From the NCBI GenBank assembly GCA_903813345.2, contig CAIIXF020000004.1, positions 18,897,513 to 18,957,512 of the forward strand: a stretch of DNA of 60,000 nt, in the 5' to 3' direction. Each line of letters starts with the position of its first letter. Position 1 is the stretch's first letter. Below the pieces are notes generated by a model. It saw only the letters and a program-made list of their open reading frames with translations, was not told where the DNA came from and did no database searches. This document shows positions 23,086 to 37,000 of the stretch, piece by piece. Made by a program: the position numbers and the translations under genes. Source of the DNA: Owenia fusiformis. Its lineage: Eukaryota; Annelida; Polychaeta; Sabellida; Oweniidae.

Positions 23086-24908
23086 GTAAGAATTTATTAC
23101 ACATGCGACAGTTTGTCATTTTCATAGCTATAGCAATTCTTTATGTCCCCCCACTGTACTTCTAATCTTTTGGACATCCACAATAAACAGGATTATAACT
23201 GATTTTTGTTGTTTTCCGACTTACATTGACTTCCCTCATTTTCTAAAATACCTTGATTTTGGAAAAAATTAATTCCTAAGATGAACATATTTATTAGTTT
23301 CTTTTTTAGTGAAATGGCCTTTGGAAATATTGCCTCTGCTTTTAGATGAGAAAACAAAAAAAACTAGATTTGATACCAAATGGGCCTCCGTACCTGAAAA
23401 AAACTTCACATTTTATTTCTGAACTATTTCTCTAAAGTCCTTGCTTATTTAGACAAAAAATTATCTACCTTTATGTTGCTTCTTATATGGAATTCCTTAA
23501 GTTCAATACTGGAAGTTTTTACTTGGAGAGTTTCCCGAGAAGTTGGTTGGGTACAGACGCTTTTTCTGGATGTCCCAAAAACTTGAGCGATGCCCCCGCT
23601 CCAAATCAGGCATAGGACTGTTATTAGAATATGACAATGCCTCCCCATGGCTGCAGCATGAAAAAAGTATCCTTAAGTATACAAGGCCATCAACATTTGA
23701 AGTAGATCCGTCTCTTATTCCAAAGAATTTTGTAAATTTCTACGACAGCTTCCGTAACATGTGCACACTGTGTTTACAAACTTCGAATGACAGCCAGTTA
23801 ATTTGCTATTTAATTGTTCGGTCTTTCTCCCTGTTTTATAATTGGATGAAATCATACGAAAATTCAAAAACGGGTAAAACTCTCTGTATTTGAAGATTAC
23901 AATTTTGTACAATTTTATCTATTTTATTGACTAAAGCACTTAGATTAAAACTTTCTGATAAGGTATTAACTAATAAGATAGATAAGAATAAAGGGGCGGG
24001 AATCAATAAAATTGAACAGCCAAAATAGTAGCCTCGGCGCGGTCTGCTAAACTCTCATAGAGAAATGAATTAGGATAAATTCACATTATTTACAAATTCA
24101 AAACCAAACTGGGCAAAATGAAATGGTGAAATAATAGAATAGTTATTAGAGGAATATATGTAATTATGCGAGCATCAGCTACATGGAAGATTTCGGTAAG
24201 AATTTAGCTGTAGAATCCGATTCTTGCAATTTCGCTTTGATTTTTAAGGTACGGTGGCTCATAGAGGACACAATTTTTACGGCAGTATTAGTTTTTTACA
24301 TTCATCTTAGATTCCTTTGTTTTGTACCAAAAGAAGCATAGAACCAGTCTTTGATACATTTACAAGAATCAAATGTATTAATTACTTTGGACACGTGGGT
24401 GTTGTACCAAAGTATTAATCAAATTGCCAATTTTGTCAACATTTGTGAATTTTGGCAAACATTATTGAGTTGCTAAACTTTTTTGTCTAAATCTTATTAA
24501 ATTATTCAGTATTACCAAACTCTATACAAATTTGCCTAATTTTCGCATATGATCATGTCTTTTTTTACATTTTTGAATGCGTAAGCTGCAGTTTTGTTTC
24601 GGTTCTAAATAAAATGTGAACATTTTGTGAGGAATATTAACGGTGAATAATAAAACAAATATCGCATTCATTTTTTTATTTATCATGTTTTATTCAATAC
24701 AATAATATATATTAAAAGAACATTCCCAAATGTCTACTTTATTTAACATTATAAGTCGCATTCTTTTTCTTTGAATACCTGTGCACCTTTCACAAGTTCT
24801 TATGGAAGATGCAAAGGTATCAACTTCAACAGAACGAAATATTTTTTAAATGCAACATATATATAACATAACATAATATAATACATTAATTTATTTTGTA
24901 TTTTCCAG
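23086..24908. other. Upstream region of the coding gene, no supported feature
   Basis: A 116-codon open frame at 23543-23893 (starting at a TTG) has no recognised domain and no splice or initiation support, so it is not called. The rest is AT-rich. Confidence 0.35.
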
Positions 24909-24935
24909 ATGATACAGGATTATTAAAACATTGAA
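24909..24935 (+). promoter_or_regulatory. 5' untranslated part of exon 1 with a short upstream ORF
   Basis: A 3' splice site (tttattttgtattttccag) ends at 24908. The 27 bases before the start codon contain an ATG at 24909 followed by four codons and a TAA (24924-24926), a five-codon upstream ORF ending 9 bp before the main ATG. It would dampen or gate translation if the acceptor is used. Confidence 0.4.
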
Positions 24936-25082
24936 ATGAAGGTCTTTATTTTGATGTTTGTTTTGGCATGTTGCCATGGTAACAGTGAAGGACCAGCCAA
25001 TCACCTTGTATTGTTCAAAGAACATCCGGATGGCGGCAAAGTAACCAAACCAACCCAGTTTCTTATCACGAGCAATTTTAAG
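24936..25082 (+). CDS. ASTN: Astrotactin-like exon 1: signal peptide and start of ectodomain
   Basis: This exon encodes 49 codons starting MKVFILMFVLACCHG, a short hydrophobic signal peptide, then a hydrophilic stretch. It ends AAG|GTAAGT in phase 0. The ATG at 24936 is chosen because the hydrophobic run begins directly at it. A polypyrimidine-AG acceptor ends at 24908, so the exon probably starts at 24909 with a 27-nt untranslated part and an upstream non-coding exon. Joining to exon 2 gives an ectodomain that lines up with the N-terminal vertebrate ASTN ectodomain without an obvious gap, so a missing exon in the 26.6-kb intron is not required. Confidence 0.72.
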
Positions 25083-28000
25083 GTAAGTTGGTATTAGAAA
25101 TACCCTTGCAGAAAATATTATTATAAGTTTAAGCAATAAAATCCTGATCCAGTGTTATTTTACACTAAGTGTAAGGAGATCAATATTTCTAAAGGGACAG
25201 TGGCAATGTATTATGTACCCTAGCTCTGTAATATAGAAGGTATTTAGTCAGTGCTAAATAAACATATGCTTTGAGATTATGTAAACATTTTGCCAAGCAT
25301 TTGAAATCCAATTTTGCAAACATCACAGCTTAGGATTGTGCGATTATTGTAATAAAATTTATTAGATAGAGGGGGATAATCTATTAGAACTTAGATTACC
25401 AATAAAACTGGCATGTAATTATGAGACTTTTAAGTCCCTAAAATATTTCTTAGCTCACTCACAGGTCCTTAAGATATATTTAATAATATTATAGTCCCAG
25501 CAAATGAAATTCTATTCTAACAAAGTTCAATAGGAATATAGTGAAGCCCCTCTTCAGGCTGCATGTTTGTCAGTCTAACAAATTTCAATAGGAATATAGT
25601 AAAATCCTTCTTCAGTCTGTCTGTTTGTCAGTCTAACAAAGTTCAATGGGAATATAGTGAAGCCCTTCTTCAGTCTGTCTGTCAGTCCATTTATCTATAT
25701 CTGTGGCTGTACTTCCTGAAAGTAACTCAAATACTATAGAACCATTGTGGTAAGCCACACCCTCTCCATCTCTATCCTTCTAGAGAGACTGTGGTCTTAT
25801 GTGGACTAAGTTTCGATCTCCGCGATCCTCAAATCTAGCTTTTTCGAGCTCTCCAATCAGAAGCATGAAACATGATGACGTATGTTGATTGACATGAGAT
25901 TTAAGGGTGTGGTAGGTGCTTCACCTCAGTCCAACACAATACACAGAATGGTATCGCTAGTGAGTCTATCCCATCGTAAAACTGAATTTCAGTCAGGATT
26001 GTAGTTCTAACTTGAGCTTTGGTGGTATTTTGAACTGAGACTAGCTTTAAGCTTAGGGTAAGTTGAATCTCAAAATGAAAAAAATATGTTGAATAAAAAC
26101 AGCTTTAGCACTTAAATATCCCGGTCTTACTTCATCTAAATCATACAGTTACATTACATGAGATCTATATATAGCATTTAATCAATGAATAAAACAAAGA
26201 GATTTGAAATGTATGAATTATAAAGACATAACAAATTTTTGGATAGCTATGGAAGGTAACGTGACTCACTTAGAAAACAATTCATGGGATTTCTTTCGTC
26301 CAGTTGGAATTCATCCGATAAAACTTTGACCGTGGTATGTTTGTTTAACAGGGCTTCTTATCTCAATTTTAGTCAAATTTATGTCTTAAATCAATTATTT
26401 CCTGTTCGGTTTATCTGATTGGTCCTTATTCAATACGTCACCGCTTAAATCAGTATCATAAATATTTGGGCCCGCCCTTTTGATCGGCATTTCAACCTCA
26501 AAATATCAGAGCATTTGTGATGCAACAGAGAGAGATGCTATGAGTATCAGAATGCTGTAGAACAGATTTCCACTTTGTTGCCTATTTACTATTTATTATT
26601 GATTTTAGATAATCATGAATACTTTTTGGAGAGTAAATGCACTGTTCAAATCTGTGATGTTGTTTTATGCCTAAGGTCAGGCTATATTCAAGTCATCCTA
26701 GTGTGAAATATATGTATGCATTCATTTTATGTCACCACTACAATTGGTAACATATTGTGTTGTGCTTTTTTGTGGACAGTGTTTCACAGTTGGTGCTTGA
26801 TGTTCCACAGTTAGTGTTTGATGGTCTGCATCTGTAACAAATGGCAGGAAGTGATATTTTGCTTATTAATGCCTTATTTGTTTTATGAAGAGTCTGTAGT
26901 TAAATTACAATACTGAATTAAAATGAGATTATACGCTAACAATGAGCTTCTCGTATGATTCCTCAATTGGTCAAATGAAATTGGCGTAGATGTTTCATAC
27001 AAAGGCATTCTAGTTTATTATATTAGACAGCAATCATAATTTCAAATTCATTAATCCTTATATCCTGGTTATAGTTGTAACGACCCTGGATAGCAAGTTG
27101 CTACCACAGCCTGCTATAGTGGTTTAAGCCTTTATAGCTCAGTCGGTAGAGCAATGCATTGAGCATTGAATTTAGCACACTTTCTTTCAATTTCTGTATC
27201 TGGCTTGTTACACTAAGTTAGTGTTGTTGCACATGTGGAATTCTAATTTGACAGCTTTTTTCAAAATCTGGTATTTATTCAAAATGGCTGCTGAAATAAA
27301 AATGATGTATCATAATTTTTGCCAAAAGCTATTCCATGTCAACTGAAGAGTGACAAAATTAGATCAACAATAACATTAGAATGTTCATTTAGCTCTAATT
27401 ACTTGTACATTACAACATGAACATGAAACATTACAACATCTCCTAATTAACTTGTATTAGGCTATATGACATGACATACATTTTCTGATAATCTCATCTT
27501 TAATCACTTCATTATTACTCTTTTTATAGAAACAGTTTTTCAACAGATGGTACGAAATTATTATCAGCATAATAAACAGATTAGGATTTCCCTCGTTTAA
27601 AATATACTGTTAAGCTTATTGCCTGAGCTTAAATATATTGCCACCCTTATTTTTTCATTTGTTTAAAATAAGTTGCCAAGTTTATTTTATATAGTACCAT
27701 TGCTTAAAATATACTATCAAGTGCCACCCTAATTTCATTTGCCATGCTTATTCCCTTATAAAGGTGTACAACTGATTTGTCTTTGGGAATATTAGGTATA
27801 TTTTAAGGTGGCCAAATATTTTTACACTGGCATAGCATCATTAATGCATAAAATGCCATGGCGTACTCTCAAAATTTAGAGAAAAGTTAATTTATCATTG
27901 AATTGCATTTTTACATTTTATTAATCCATATTAGTCAAAATTTGGTATTTTAAAACGCCCTAGAATGCTTCAAATGCAATCTCATTTTCAAATCTTCTTG

Positions 28001-31000
28001 GGGGGAGAACCCCCCCTCAAGCCCCCCTCAAAGTTCGTATTTAAAATGCCCTAGAATGCTTCAAATGTAATCTCATTTTAAAATTCCCCTTCCAAACCCC
28101 CCTCAAAGCTCATTAGCTTCGCTTATTTGTGGCGTACACTCATAAAATACCCACACTACGCCACTATTTAGGGATGTTTCTTGGTAGCAGCGCTTGCATT
28201 AGGTTAGAAAATTTGTGAGTCCCAAGGACGCAATTTTTTTAAAAAGTGTGTCCTTTGAAAAAAAGTGTGTCCCCTATTTTTAGCCTGTTTTGAGGTATAA
28301 CTTTATTTTAAAAGCATTTTTTACCAAAACACCTTTCAGTTTTTGATTTCTTGCCGCGAATTTAAAACGGAAGTAAACGTTAAGTACGGACTGAATAAAT
28401 GCATGTTCGTTCATTCGACAATGAATACATTTTATTTCATGAATAACCTAATATTTGTTTCTGAATAGGAAAAACTGTGGCATGTCATGGTTTCAAATCT
28501 AAAAATAAACAAAGTTGAAAAAATTCGAGAGAATCATGATTATTTGTAAATATTCAACATGTTGAGCCTTATTTACAATTCAAATAAAGGTGAGAGATCA
28601 TAATTATTTGTTTTTGTTAGGTATCGTTGTAAACACATTGTAGTATTGACCAAAACAAATTTTGCGTCCAAAAAACGGAAATATTTTCAATTTTTGCGTC
28701 CTCCAAATTATTTTTGAGTCCTTAACATGTACGGGACGCCGTTAATGCAAGCCCTGTTGGTAGGAAACAACTTATTAGTTTTTGGGCATTCTGGGTAAAT
28801 GTTAAGGCAGCCATGTTGTATTTTTATCCTAATAAACATACAAAAGATCATAATATCTTTAATATGATATGATAATAATTAAATGGAACAGTATCTGCCA
28901 CATAAAAGTTTAATTCTGAAGAAAAGATTTTATGCCCATTCTTTGCTTTACATCCATCTATAATCTTGGAGTTTCAAGGTATAAAGTTTTGAAAATCAAA
29001 GCAAATATGAGAAAACAAAGCGAGGAGTTAATATATGTTTCATTCTATCAGTTTATATTGTAAACACAAATACATATTAAGAAAGTTTTTGCAAAAATAA
29101 TTGAAGAGAGTCTCCAAATCATAACAATCAAACTTGCTTGTGTATGGTCCTGGGGTATGGTTGTTAAAATTTTGTACACTCTTGAAAAAGACACAAGGAC
29201 AACCTTTAATGTTGGGAGCTCTTTATGAAATTGACATTGTATTTCTTTTGCAGTTGTTCCTACCTCAGGGGTTTGCTATTTACTTCTTCTATTCATGTTG
29301 ACAAACACTCCAGAAGTTTAAAACATCTGTCAAATCGTCTAAAGAGCCAGTTAAACTCTTTTGAACTTATATCTGATAAATGTAAGGATACTGGTAGGCA
29401 GAGATCACGATAGTTGAAAAAACTTGTTAGCCATTGTGGCTAATTCTTCCAAAAAACTTTTCGCCAACCAAAATATGAATTAGCCATTTTGACCGAAAAA
29501 AATTAAACACTTCTAATGACTGTTTTCCTTTTAAAAATGAAATAAAATACTCACTCCGGTGAAGCAGCCATGGCCTCCCACGGGCCCATTCCTCACGGAA
29601 TTTGTGTTTAAGATTACCGCATTTTTTGAAGGACACCACTACCACGGAGTGGATATACAGATACATGATGACACGCCACAATACTGATAGAGTTCTACTG
29701 TGAAATAGCATAGTGTGTAAAATTAATATATGTCGCGTCCTGAGTGACCAGAAATCTACTTTTCCGAAAAAGTTTTCTTCTGAAAAGTCGTTCAAATTCA
29801 ACATTTATGAAGTTGTAAACCGTAAAAAAACTCTAAACCGTAAAAAAGGGAATTCGCCATAACTGCGAAATACCTTTACATATTTTTCGCCACCTCTTTG
29901 GAAAATTTGCGATTGGCGATTGGCGAATGGCGAACGTCTACCGTGATCTCTGCTGGTAGGGTATAATTGTCACAATGATGGTATTTTCACACCACTGGTA
30001 GGATATAATTGTCACAATGATGGTATTTTCACTTGGCATTTTCACACAACTGGTTGGATATAGTTTTCACAATGATGGCATTTCCATACCATTGGTAGGA
30101 TATAGTTTTCACAATGATGGCATTTCCATACCATTGGTAGGATATAGTTTTCACAATGATGGCATTTCCATACCATTGGTAGGATATAGTTTTCATAATG
30201 ATGGCATTTCCATACCATTGGTAGGATATAGTTTTCACAATGATGGCATTTTCATACCATTGGTAGGATATAGTTTTCACAATGATGGCATTTCCATACC
30301 ATTGGTAGGATATAGTTTTCACAATGATGGCATTTCCATACCATTGGTAGGATATAGTTATCACAATGATTGCATTTTCACACCACTGGTGGGATATATA
30401 GAAGTTATTTAATGGGAGATTTTTGATACAGGGTATATCTGAGGGTACGGTACGGTCCCTCGGGTTGATATATTGTATTTACCAAGGGATTACCCTTTAT
30501 CAAAAATCGAGCATTCAATAACTGATTTATCCTACACTTAGTAGATTATGAGAATTTAAAGTCTCAATTTAAAGTCCTGAATAATTTTTGTTTTTTAAAA
30601 CTCAACGGCTATTAACATTTAACTGTGTATGAAATTAATATTTATCAATTAGAGCCAAAGTATATCCCAGGAATTCAAAAAACACCGAAAGAAATCCCCA
30701 GGGATTGCTGATGAGTAGATAATCTCCCGCTCACCTCAGGGGGAGATATATATATCACCCACTCACCTCAGATATTGATTAAATTCCTGCATGTTATTTA
30801 CCTATAACACTACTAAGTATGGGATAAAGTTCCCCTATTGCCCAACAAAGTATGATCCAAGATTCAAAGAAACAACGTCTAATATTCCTTCCCTTAATAT
30901 AGAACGCTTGTGGTATATTTGATACAAGAGCATCTTGGTAAGATATTACAGTTATCACTTTCTATATTATCCTCGATCCATTTTGTGAATCAATTCTATT

Positions 31001-34000
31001 GATTTCTGTTCTCATAAACTTGGATACAACTATTAAACAAGCTGCACTTGATTCTAGGAAGACCAAGTTTGATTGACTAATCATATAGGCAGGCTTTTTG
31101 GAAGTATTTGATTGGCTAATCATATGTAAGGCAGGTTTTGGAAGTATTTGATTGGCTAATCATATGTAAGGCAGGTTTTGGAAGTATTTGATTGGCTAAT
31201 CATATATAAGGCAGGTTTTGGAAGTATTTGATTGGCTAATCATATATAAGGCAGGTTTTGGAAGTATTTGATTGGCTAATCATGTATAAGGCAGGTTTTT
31301 GGAAGTATTTGATTAGATGTCTTCTTTAATGTTAAATTGAATGCAGTTGGTATTCTTACAACTGAGATATCAGGTACTATACCTTTTAAAAGTAGTTTCA
31401 CAAACTGACAATGTTCAGTGTACTTTTTCATCATTAGAAAATGGATAATCACACATTTAGCACAAAAATTAAAAGCTATTATTGTAATTTTTAATTAATT
31501 AATTTTACCAGATCTTTAACGGCTTGTTTTGTAACATCTGAGAAAACAAATAATAGGTATTATCATTTGAAAATAGACCAGACTCTAGACTGACAAACAG
31601 TGATATATGGTTTTTCATCCTGCAGTTAGTCTTATCACATATCTGGCCCTCTTATGGTATTATTAATGTCATCTTTAATATCTCTTTTCCTTCAACTTAA
31701 TCTATAACAACTCAAACATTGCATGAATATAACTTGCTTTTGATTGATGCCAAAGCAATTCTTCAGATCAACAGTTAACAATGCTACATAACATGCATTT
31801 TTCCTTATGATTTAAATAGGCATTAATTGTCATTTTCTTTTGTTATAACTACTGTAAAAAATTCCTTAAAAAATGACATCTTAAAAAAGTCTACTAAAAA
31901 GTACAGCTTTTTGTACCATTTTTATTATAGGTTGGCAGAAATGTTACATGATTTGAGCTCAATTTGATGTGGTCCTCACTAAGTGCAACTTGATGATTTT
32001 TCATTTTATAGTTTGTTAATTTCAGGTCTTTTATATCCTGAGTGTTGTATTGGGTTTTGGGTTTATAGATTTGTGATAACACCTCATTGACTTCAATCTT
32101 TCACAATTGGATCACTTCAATATATCCCTACCAAAATGTGTTTATTAGTAAATTGAATATCAGGCATTTGATGTGTTACTCATAATCATCCATTGATCTA
32201 CAAAGTCAATATTTACTTATTATTACGTTGACATCTCTAATTAGATTAAATCAAGCATTGATAATTCGTTCTAATCACTGCTAGTAATTAGATAATCCTA
32301 ACACCAACTGCCTTTAATGTGTATGAACACTGATTTTCACCTGGTTAATTATTGATGCACCTGTAATCAGGAGTTATTGTTAGGTAATTATGTCAGTGAA
32401 TAATTGAGGTTATATTGACCTGTAAATAAAATGTCATTTGTGGTCATACCTCAGAATGTAAAATAGAGTAGATATATGTGAGATATATTGCAAGAAATAT
32501 TGAATAAGGTTCAAGATATATGAATTGTAAAGAATTTGAAATGCAAGAATTCACCCATACTTTATATAGAATGGTGTGTCCCATAATTAGTATTATATGG
32601 TAAGATTGTAATTATAATGTAGTTATGGTTGCATGCTTCACTCATGTGCTGTGGAATATGATGAGCAATGTTATATGATATAATCAATGACAAATATTGC
32701 AATTCTCATTCATTAATATTTAAGTAAAACTATCATACAGTATTATTGAGCATTGATGAATTATGATAAAGAAAATCTCTGATCTCAGCTATCCTTTGCA
32801 GTGGTACGATTTTGTGATACTTAAAAATGCATGTATGGTATAAAGAGTATATCACTCACATGGACTTTTTGTTGTATGTATTCCTTAGTATTTATAGACA
32901 CTACATTTGAGATATTAAGACACAAAATCACACTGTTGCAGATCAGACTTTTGTGACTATAATGATCAATCATTTGATTGGTTTTCCTTTTAAAGTATCT
33001 TTCAAGTGGTAGATATTGAGTATAAATGCATTATTTTATGCATTCTTGCCAGTTCTATATACTGGTATTTCCTCTAGTGAAACTCTTATTTCCCATTGCT
33101 ATAGAAAGTCTATAGAATTGATGAAAAAGTGAGAGCAAGATACCACCTATGAAATGAGCCCTTGCAACTAGAATATACATGCATAGTTCAGTTTTTATGA
33201 ATTATATGCTAAACATGTTATTATATTATGAAAAAAGATTTCTGATGTTGAATTAAATCCAGAGATCGAGAGAATATTACAATGTGAGAGATAGGAGGGA
33301 GGGAAGAGAGAGTAATATGGCCAGGCATTCAAAACAAGGAAATATATTTACTCCTACCAATGAAAAAGCCAATGGGAAGATCATCATTTAAAGGATTGTC
33401 TGTGAGGGAAAATGGAATTATTGATCATATGAGAAGGTTGCTATTAATCAACATGGAAAAGTGAAGGGTGCACAATTTTGAAGAGTAATTTAGATAGATG
33501 CAGATAACAAGAATGATAAACTACTGCTACATTTCTATATTCAAATTATCTCAGCAAAATTAATGCACTGGTAGGATATAATTGTCACAATGATGGTATT
33601 TTCACTTGGCATTTTCACACAACTGGTTGGATATAGTTTTCACAATGATGGCATTTCCATACCATTGGTAGGATATAGTTTTCACAATGATGGCATTTCC
33701 ATACCATTGGTAGGATATAGTTTTCACAATGATGGCATTTCCATACCATTGGTAGGATATAGTTTTCATAATGATGGCATTTCCATACCATTGGTAGGAT
33801 ATAGTTTTCACAATGATGGCATTTTCATACCATTGGTAGGATATAGTTTTCACAATGATGGCATTTCCATACCATTGGTAGGATATAGTTTTCACAATGA
33901 TGGCATTTCCATACCATTGGTAGGATATAGTTATCACAATGATTGCATTTTCACACCACTGGTGGGATATATAGAAGTTATTTAATGGGAGATTTTTGAT

Positions 34001-37000
34001 ACAGGGTATATCTGAGGGTACGGTACGGTCCCTCGGGTTGATATATTGTATTTACCAAGGGATTACCCTTTATCAAAAATCGAGCATTCAATAACTGATT
34101 TATCCTACACTTAGTAGATTATGAGAATTTAAAGTCTCAATTTAAAGTCCTGAATAATTTTTGTTTTTTAAAACTCAACGGCTATTAACATTTAACTGTG
34201 TATGAAATTAATATTTATCAATTAGAGCCAAAGTATATCCCAGGAATTCAAAAAACACCGAAAGAAATCCCCAGGGATTGCTGATGAGTAGATAATCTCC
34301 CGCTCACCTCAGGGGGAGATATATATATCACCCACTCACCTCAGATATTGATTAAATTCCTGCATGTTATTTACCTATAACACTACTAAGTATGGGATAA
34401 AGTTCCCCTATTGCCCAACAAAGTATGATCCAAGATTCAAAGAAACAACGTCTAATATTCCTTCCCTTAATATAGAACGCTTGTGGTATATTTGATACAA
34501 GAGCATCTTGGTAAGATATTACAGTTATCACTTTCTATATTATCCTCGATCCATTTTGTGAATCAATTCTATTGATTTCTGTTCTCATAAACTTGGATAC
34601 AACTATTAAACAAGCTGCACTTGATTCTAGGAAGACCAAGTTTGATTGACTAATCATATAGGCAGGCTTTTTGGAAGTATTTGATTGGCTAATCATATGT
34701 AAGGCAGGTTTTGGAAGTATTTGATTGGCTAATCATATGTAAGGCAGGTTTTGGAAGTATTTGATTGGCTAATCATATATAAGGCAGGTTTTGGAAGTAT
34801 TTGATTGGCTAATCATATATAAGGCAGGTTTTGGAAGTATTTGATTGGCTAATCATGTATAAGGCAGGTTTTTGGAAGTATTTGATTAGATGTCTTCTTT
34901 AATGTTAAATTGAATGCAGTTGGTATTCTTACAACTGAGATATCAGGTACTATACCTTTTAAAAGTAGTTTCACAAACTGACAATGTTCAGTGTACTTTT
35001 TCATCATTAGAAAATGGATAATCACACATTTAGCACAAAAATTAAAAGCTATTATTGTAATTTTTAATTAATTAATTTTACCAGATCTTTAACGGCTTGT
35101 TTTGTAACATCTGAGAAAACAAATAATAGGTATTATCATTTGAAAATAGACCAGACTCTAGACTGACAAACAGTGATATATGGTTTTTCATCCTGCAGTT
35201 AGTCTTATCACATATCTGGCCCTCTTATGGTATTATTAATGTCATCTTTAATATCTCTTTTCCTTCAACTTAATCTATAACAACTCAAACATTGCATGAA
35301 TATAACTTGCTTTTGATTGATGCCAAAGCAATTCTTCAGATCAACAGTTAACAATGCTACATAACATGCATTTTTCCTTATGATTTAAATAGGCATTAAT
35401 TGTCATTTTCTTTTGTTATAACTACTGTAAAAAATTCCTTAAAAAATGACATCTTAAAAAAGTCTACTAAAAAGTACAGCTTTTTGTACCATTTTTATTA
35501 TAGGTTGGCAGAAATGTTACATGATTTGAGCTCAATTTGATGTGGTCCTCACTAAGTGCAACTTGATGATTTTTCATTTTATAGTTTGTTAATTTCAGGT
35601 CTTTTATATCCTGAGTGTTGTATTGGGTTTTGGGTTTATAGATTTGTGATAACACCTCATTGACTTCAATCTTTCACAATTGGATCACTTCAATATATCC
35701 CTACCAAAATGTGTTTATTAGTAAATTGAATATCAGGCATTTGATGTGTTACTCATAATCATCCATTGATCTACAAAGTCAATATTTACTTATTATTACG
35801 TTGACATCTCTAATTAGATTAAATCAAGCATTGATAATTCGTTCTAATCACTGCTAGTAATTAGATAATCCTAACACCAACTGCCTTTAATGTGTATGAA
35901 CACTGATTTTCACCTGGTTAATTATTGATGCACCTGTAATCAGGAGTTATTGTTAGGTAATTATGTCAGTGAATAATTGAGGTTATATTGACCTGTAAAT
36001 AAAATGTCATTTGTGGTCATACCTCAGAATGTAAAATAGAGTAGATATATGTGAGATATATTGCAAGAAATATTGAATAAGGTTCAAGATATATGAATTG
36101 TAAAGAATTTGAAATGCAAGAATTCACCCATACTTTATATAGAATGGTGTGTCCCATAATTAGTATTATATGGTAAGATTGTAATTATAATGTAGTTATG
36201 GTTGCATGCTTCACTCATGTGCTGTGGAATATGATGAGCAATGTTATATGATATAATCAATGACAAATATTGCAATTCTCATTCATTAATATTTAAGTAA
36301 AACTATCATACAGTATTATTGAGCATTGATGAATTATGATAAAGAAAATCTCTGATCTCAGCTATCCTTTGCAGTGGTACGATTTTGTGATACTTAAAAA
36401 TGCATGTATGGTATAAAGAGTATATCACTCACATGGACTTTTTGTTGTATGTATTCCTTAGTATTTATAGACACTACATTTGAGATATTAAGACACAAAA
36501 TCACACTGTTGCAGATCAGACTTTTGTGACTATAATGATCAATCATTTGATTGGTTTTCCTTTTAAAGTATCTTTCAAGTGGTAGATATTGAGTATAAAT
36601 GCATTATTTTATGCATTCTTGCCAGTTCTATATACTGGTATTTCCTCTAGTGAAACTCTTATTTCCCATTGCTATAGAAAGTCTATAGAATTGATGAAAA
36701 AGTGAGAGCAAGATACCACCTATGAAATGAGCCCTTGCAACTAGAATATACATGCATAGTTCAGTTTTTATGAATTATATGCTAAACATGTTATTATATT
36801 ATGAAAAAAGATTTCTGATGTTGAATTAAATCCAGAGATCGAGAGAATATTACAATGTGAGAGATAGGAGGGAGGGAAGAGAGAGTAATATGGCCAGGCA
36901 TTCAAAACAAGGAAATATATTTACTCCTACCAATGAAAAAGCCAATGGGAAGATCATCATTTAAAGGATTGTCTGTGAGGGAAAATGGAATTATTGATCA

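Larger units (their letters stand above)
29993..33567. repeat. 3,573-bp tandem duplication, copy 1
   Basis: Every landmark compared recurs 3,573 bp downstream: the minisatellite, the compound hairpin, the 40-bp repeat and the AT-rich tail. The dinucleotide CA is present at the start, junction and end (29993-29994, 33566-33567, 37139-37140). No difference between copies was found at the positions compared. Confidence 0.9.

Noticed and set aside
23543-23893. 116-codon open frame upstream of the astrotactin-like gene
   Set aside because: It begins at TTG, has no recognisable domain or splice support, and its upstream frame is closed. It could be a decayed element, but nothing identifies it.
27125-27200. 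Functional tRNA gene at the TAGCTCAGTCGG box A
   Set aside because: No box B, T-arm or acceptor-stem pairing follows within tRNA length, so it fits a truncated SINE head.
30017-30412. 131-codon ORF with 14-residue repeats, and its antisense ORF
   Set aside because: The 42-bp repeat is divisible by three and open on both strands. The same ORF recurs at 33590-33985 only because the block is duplicated.
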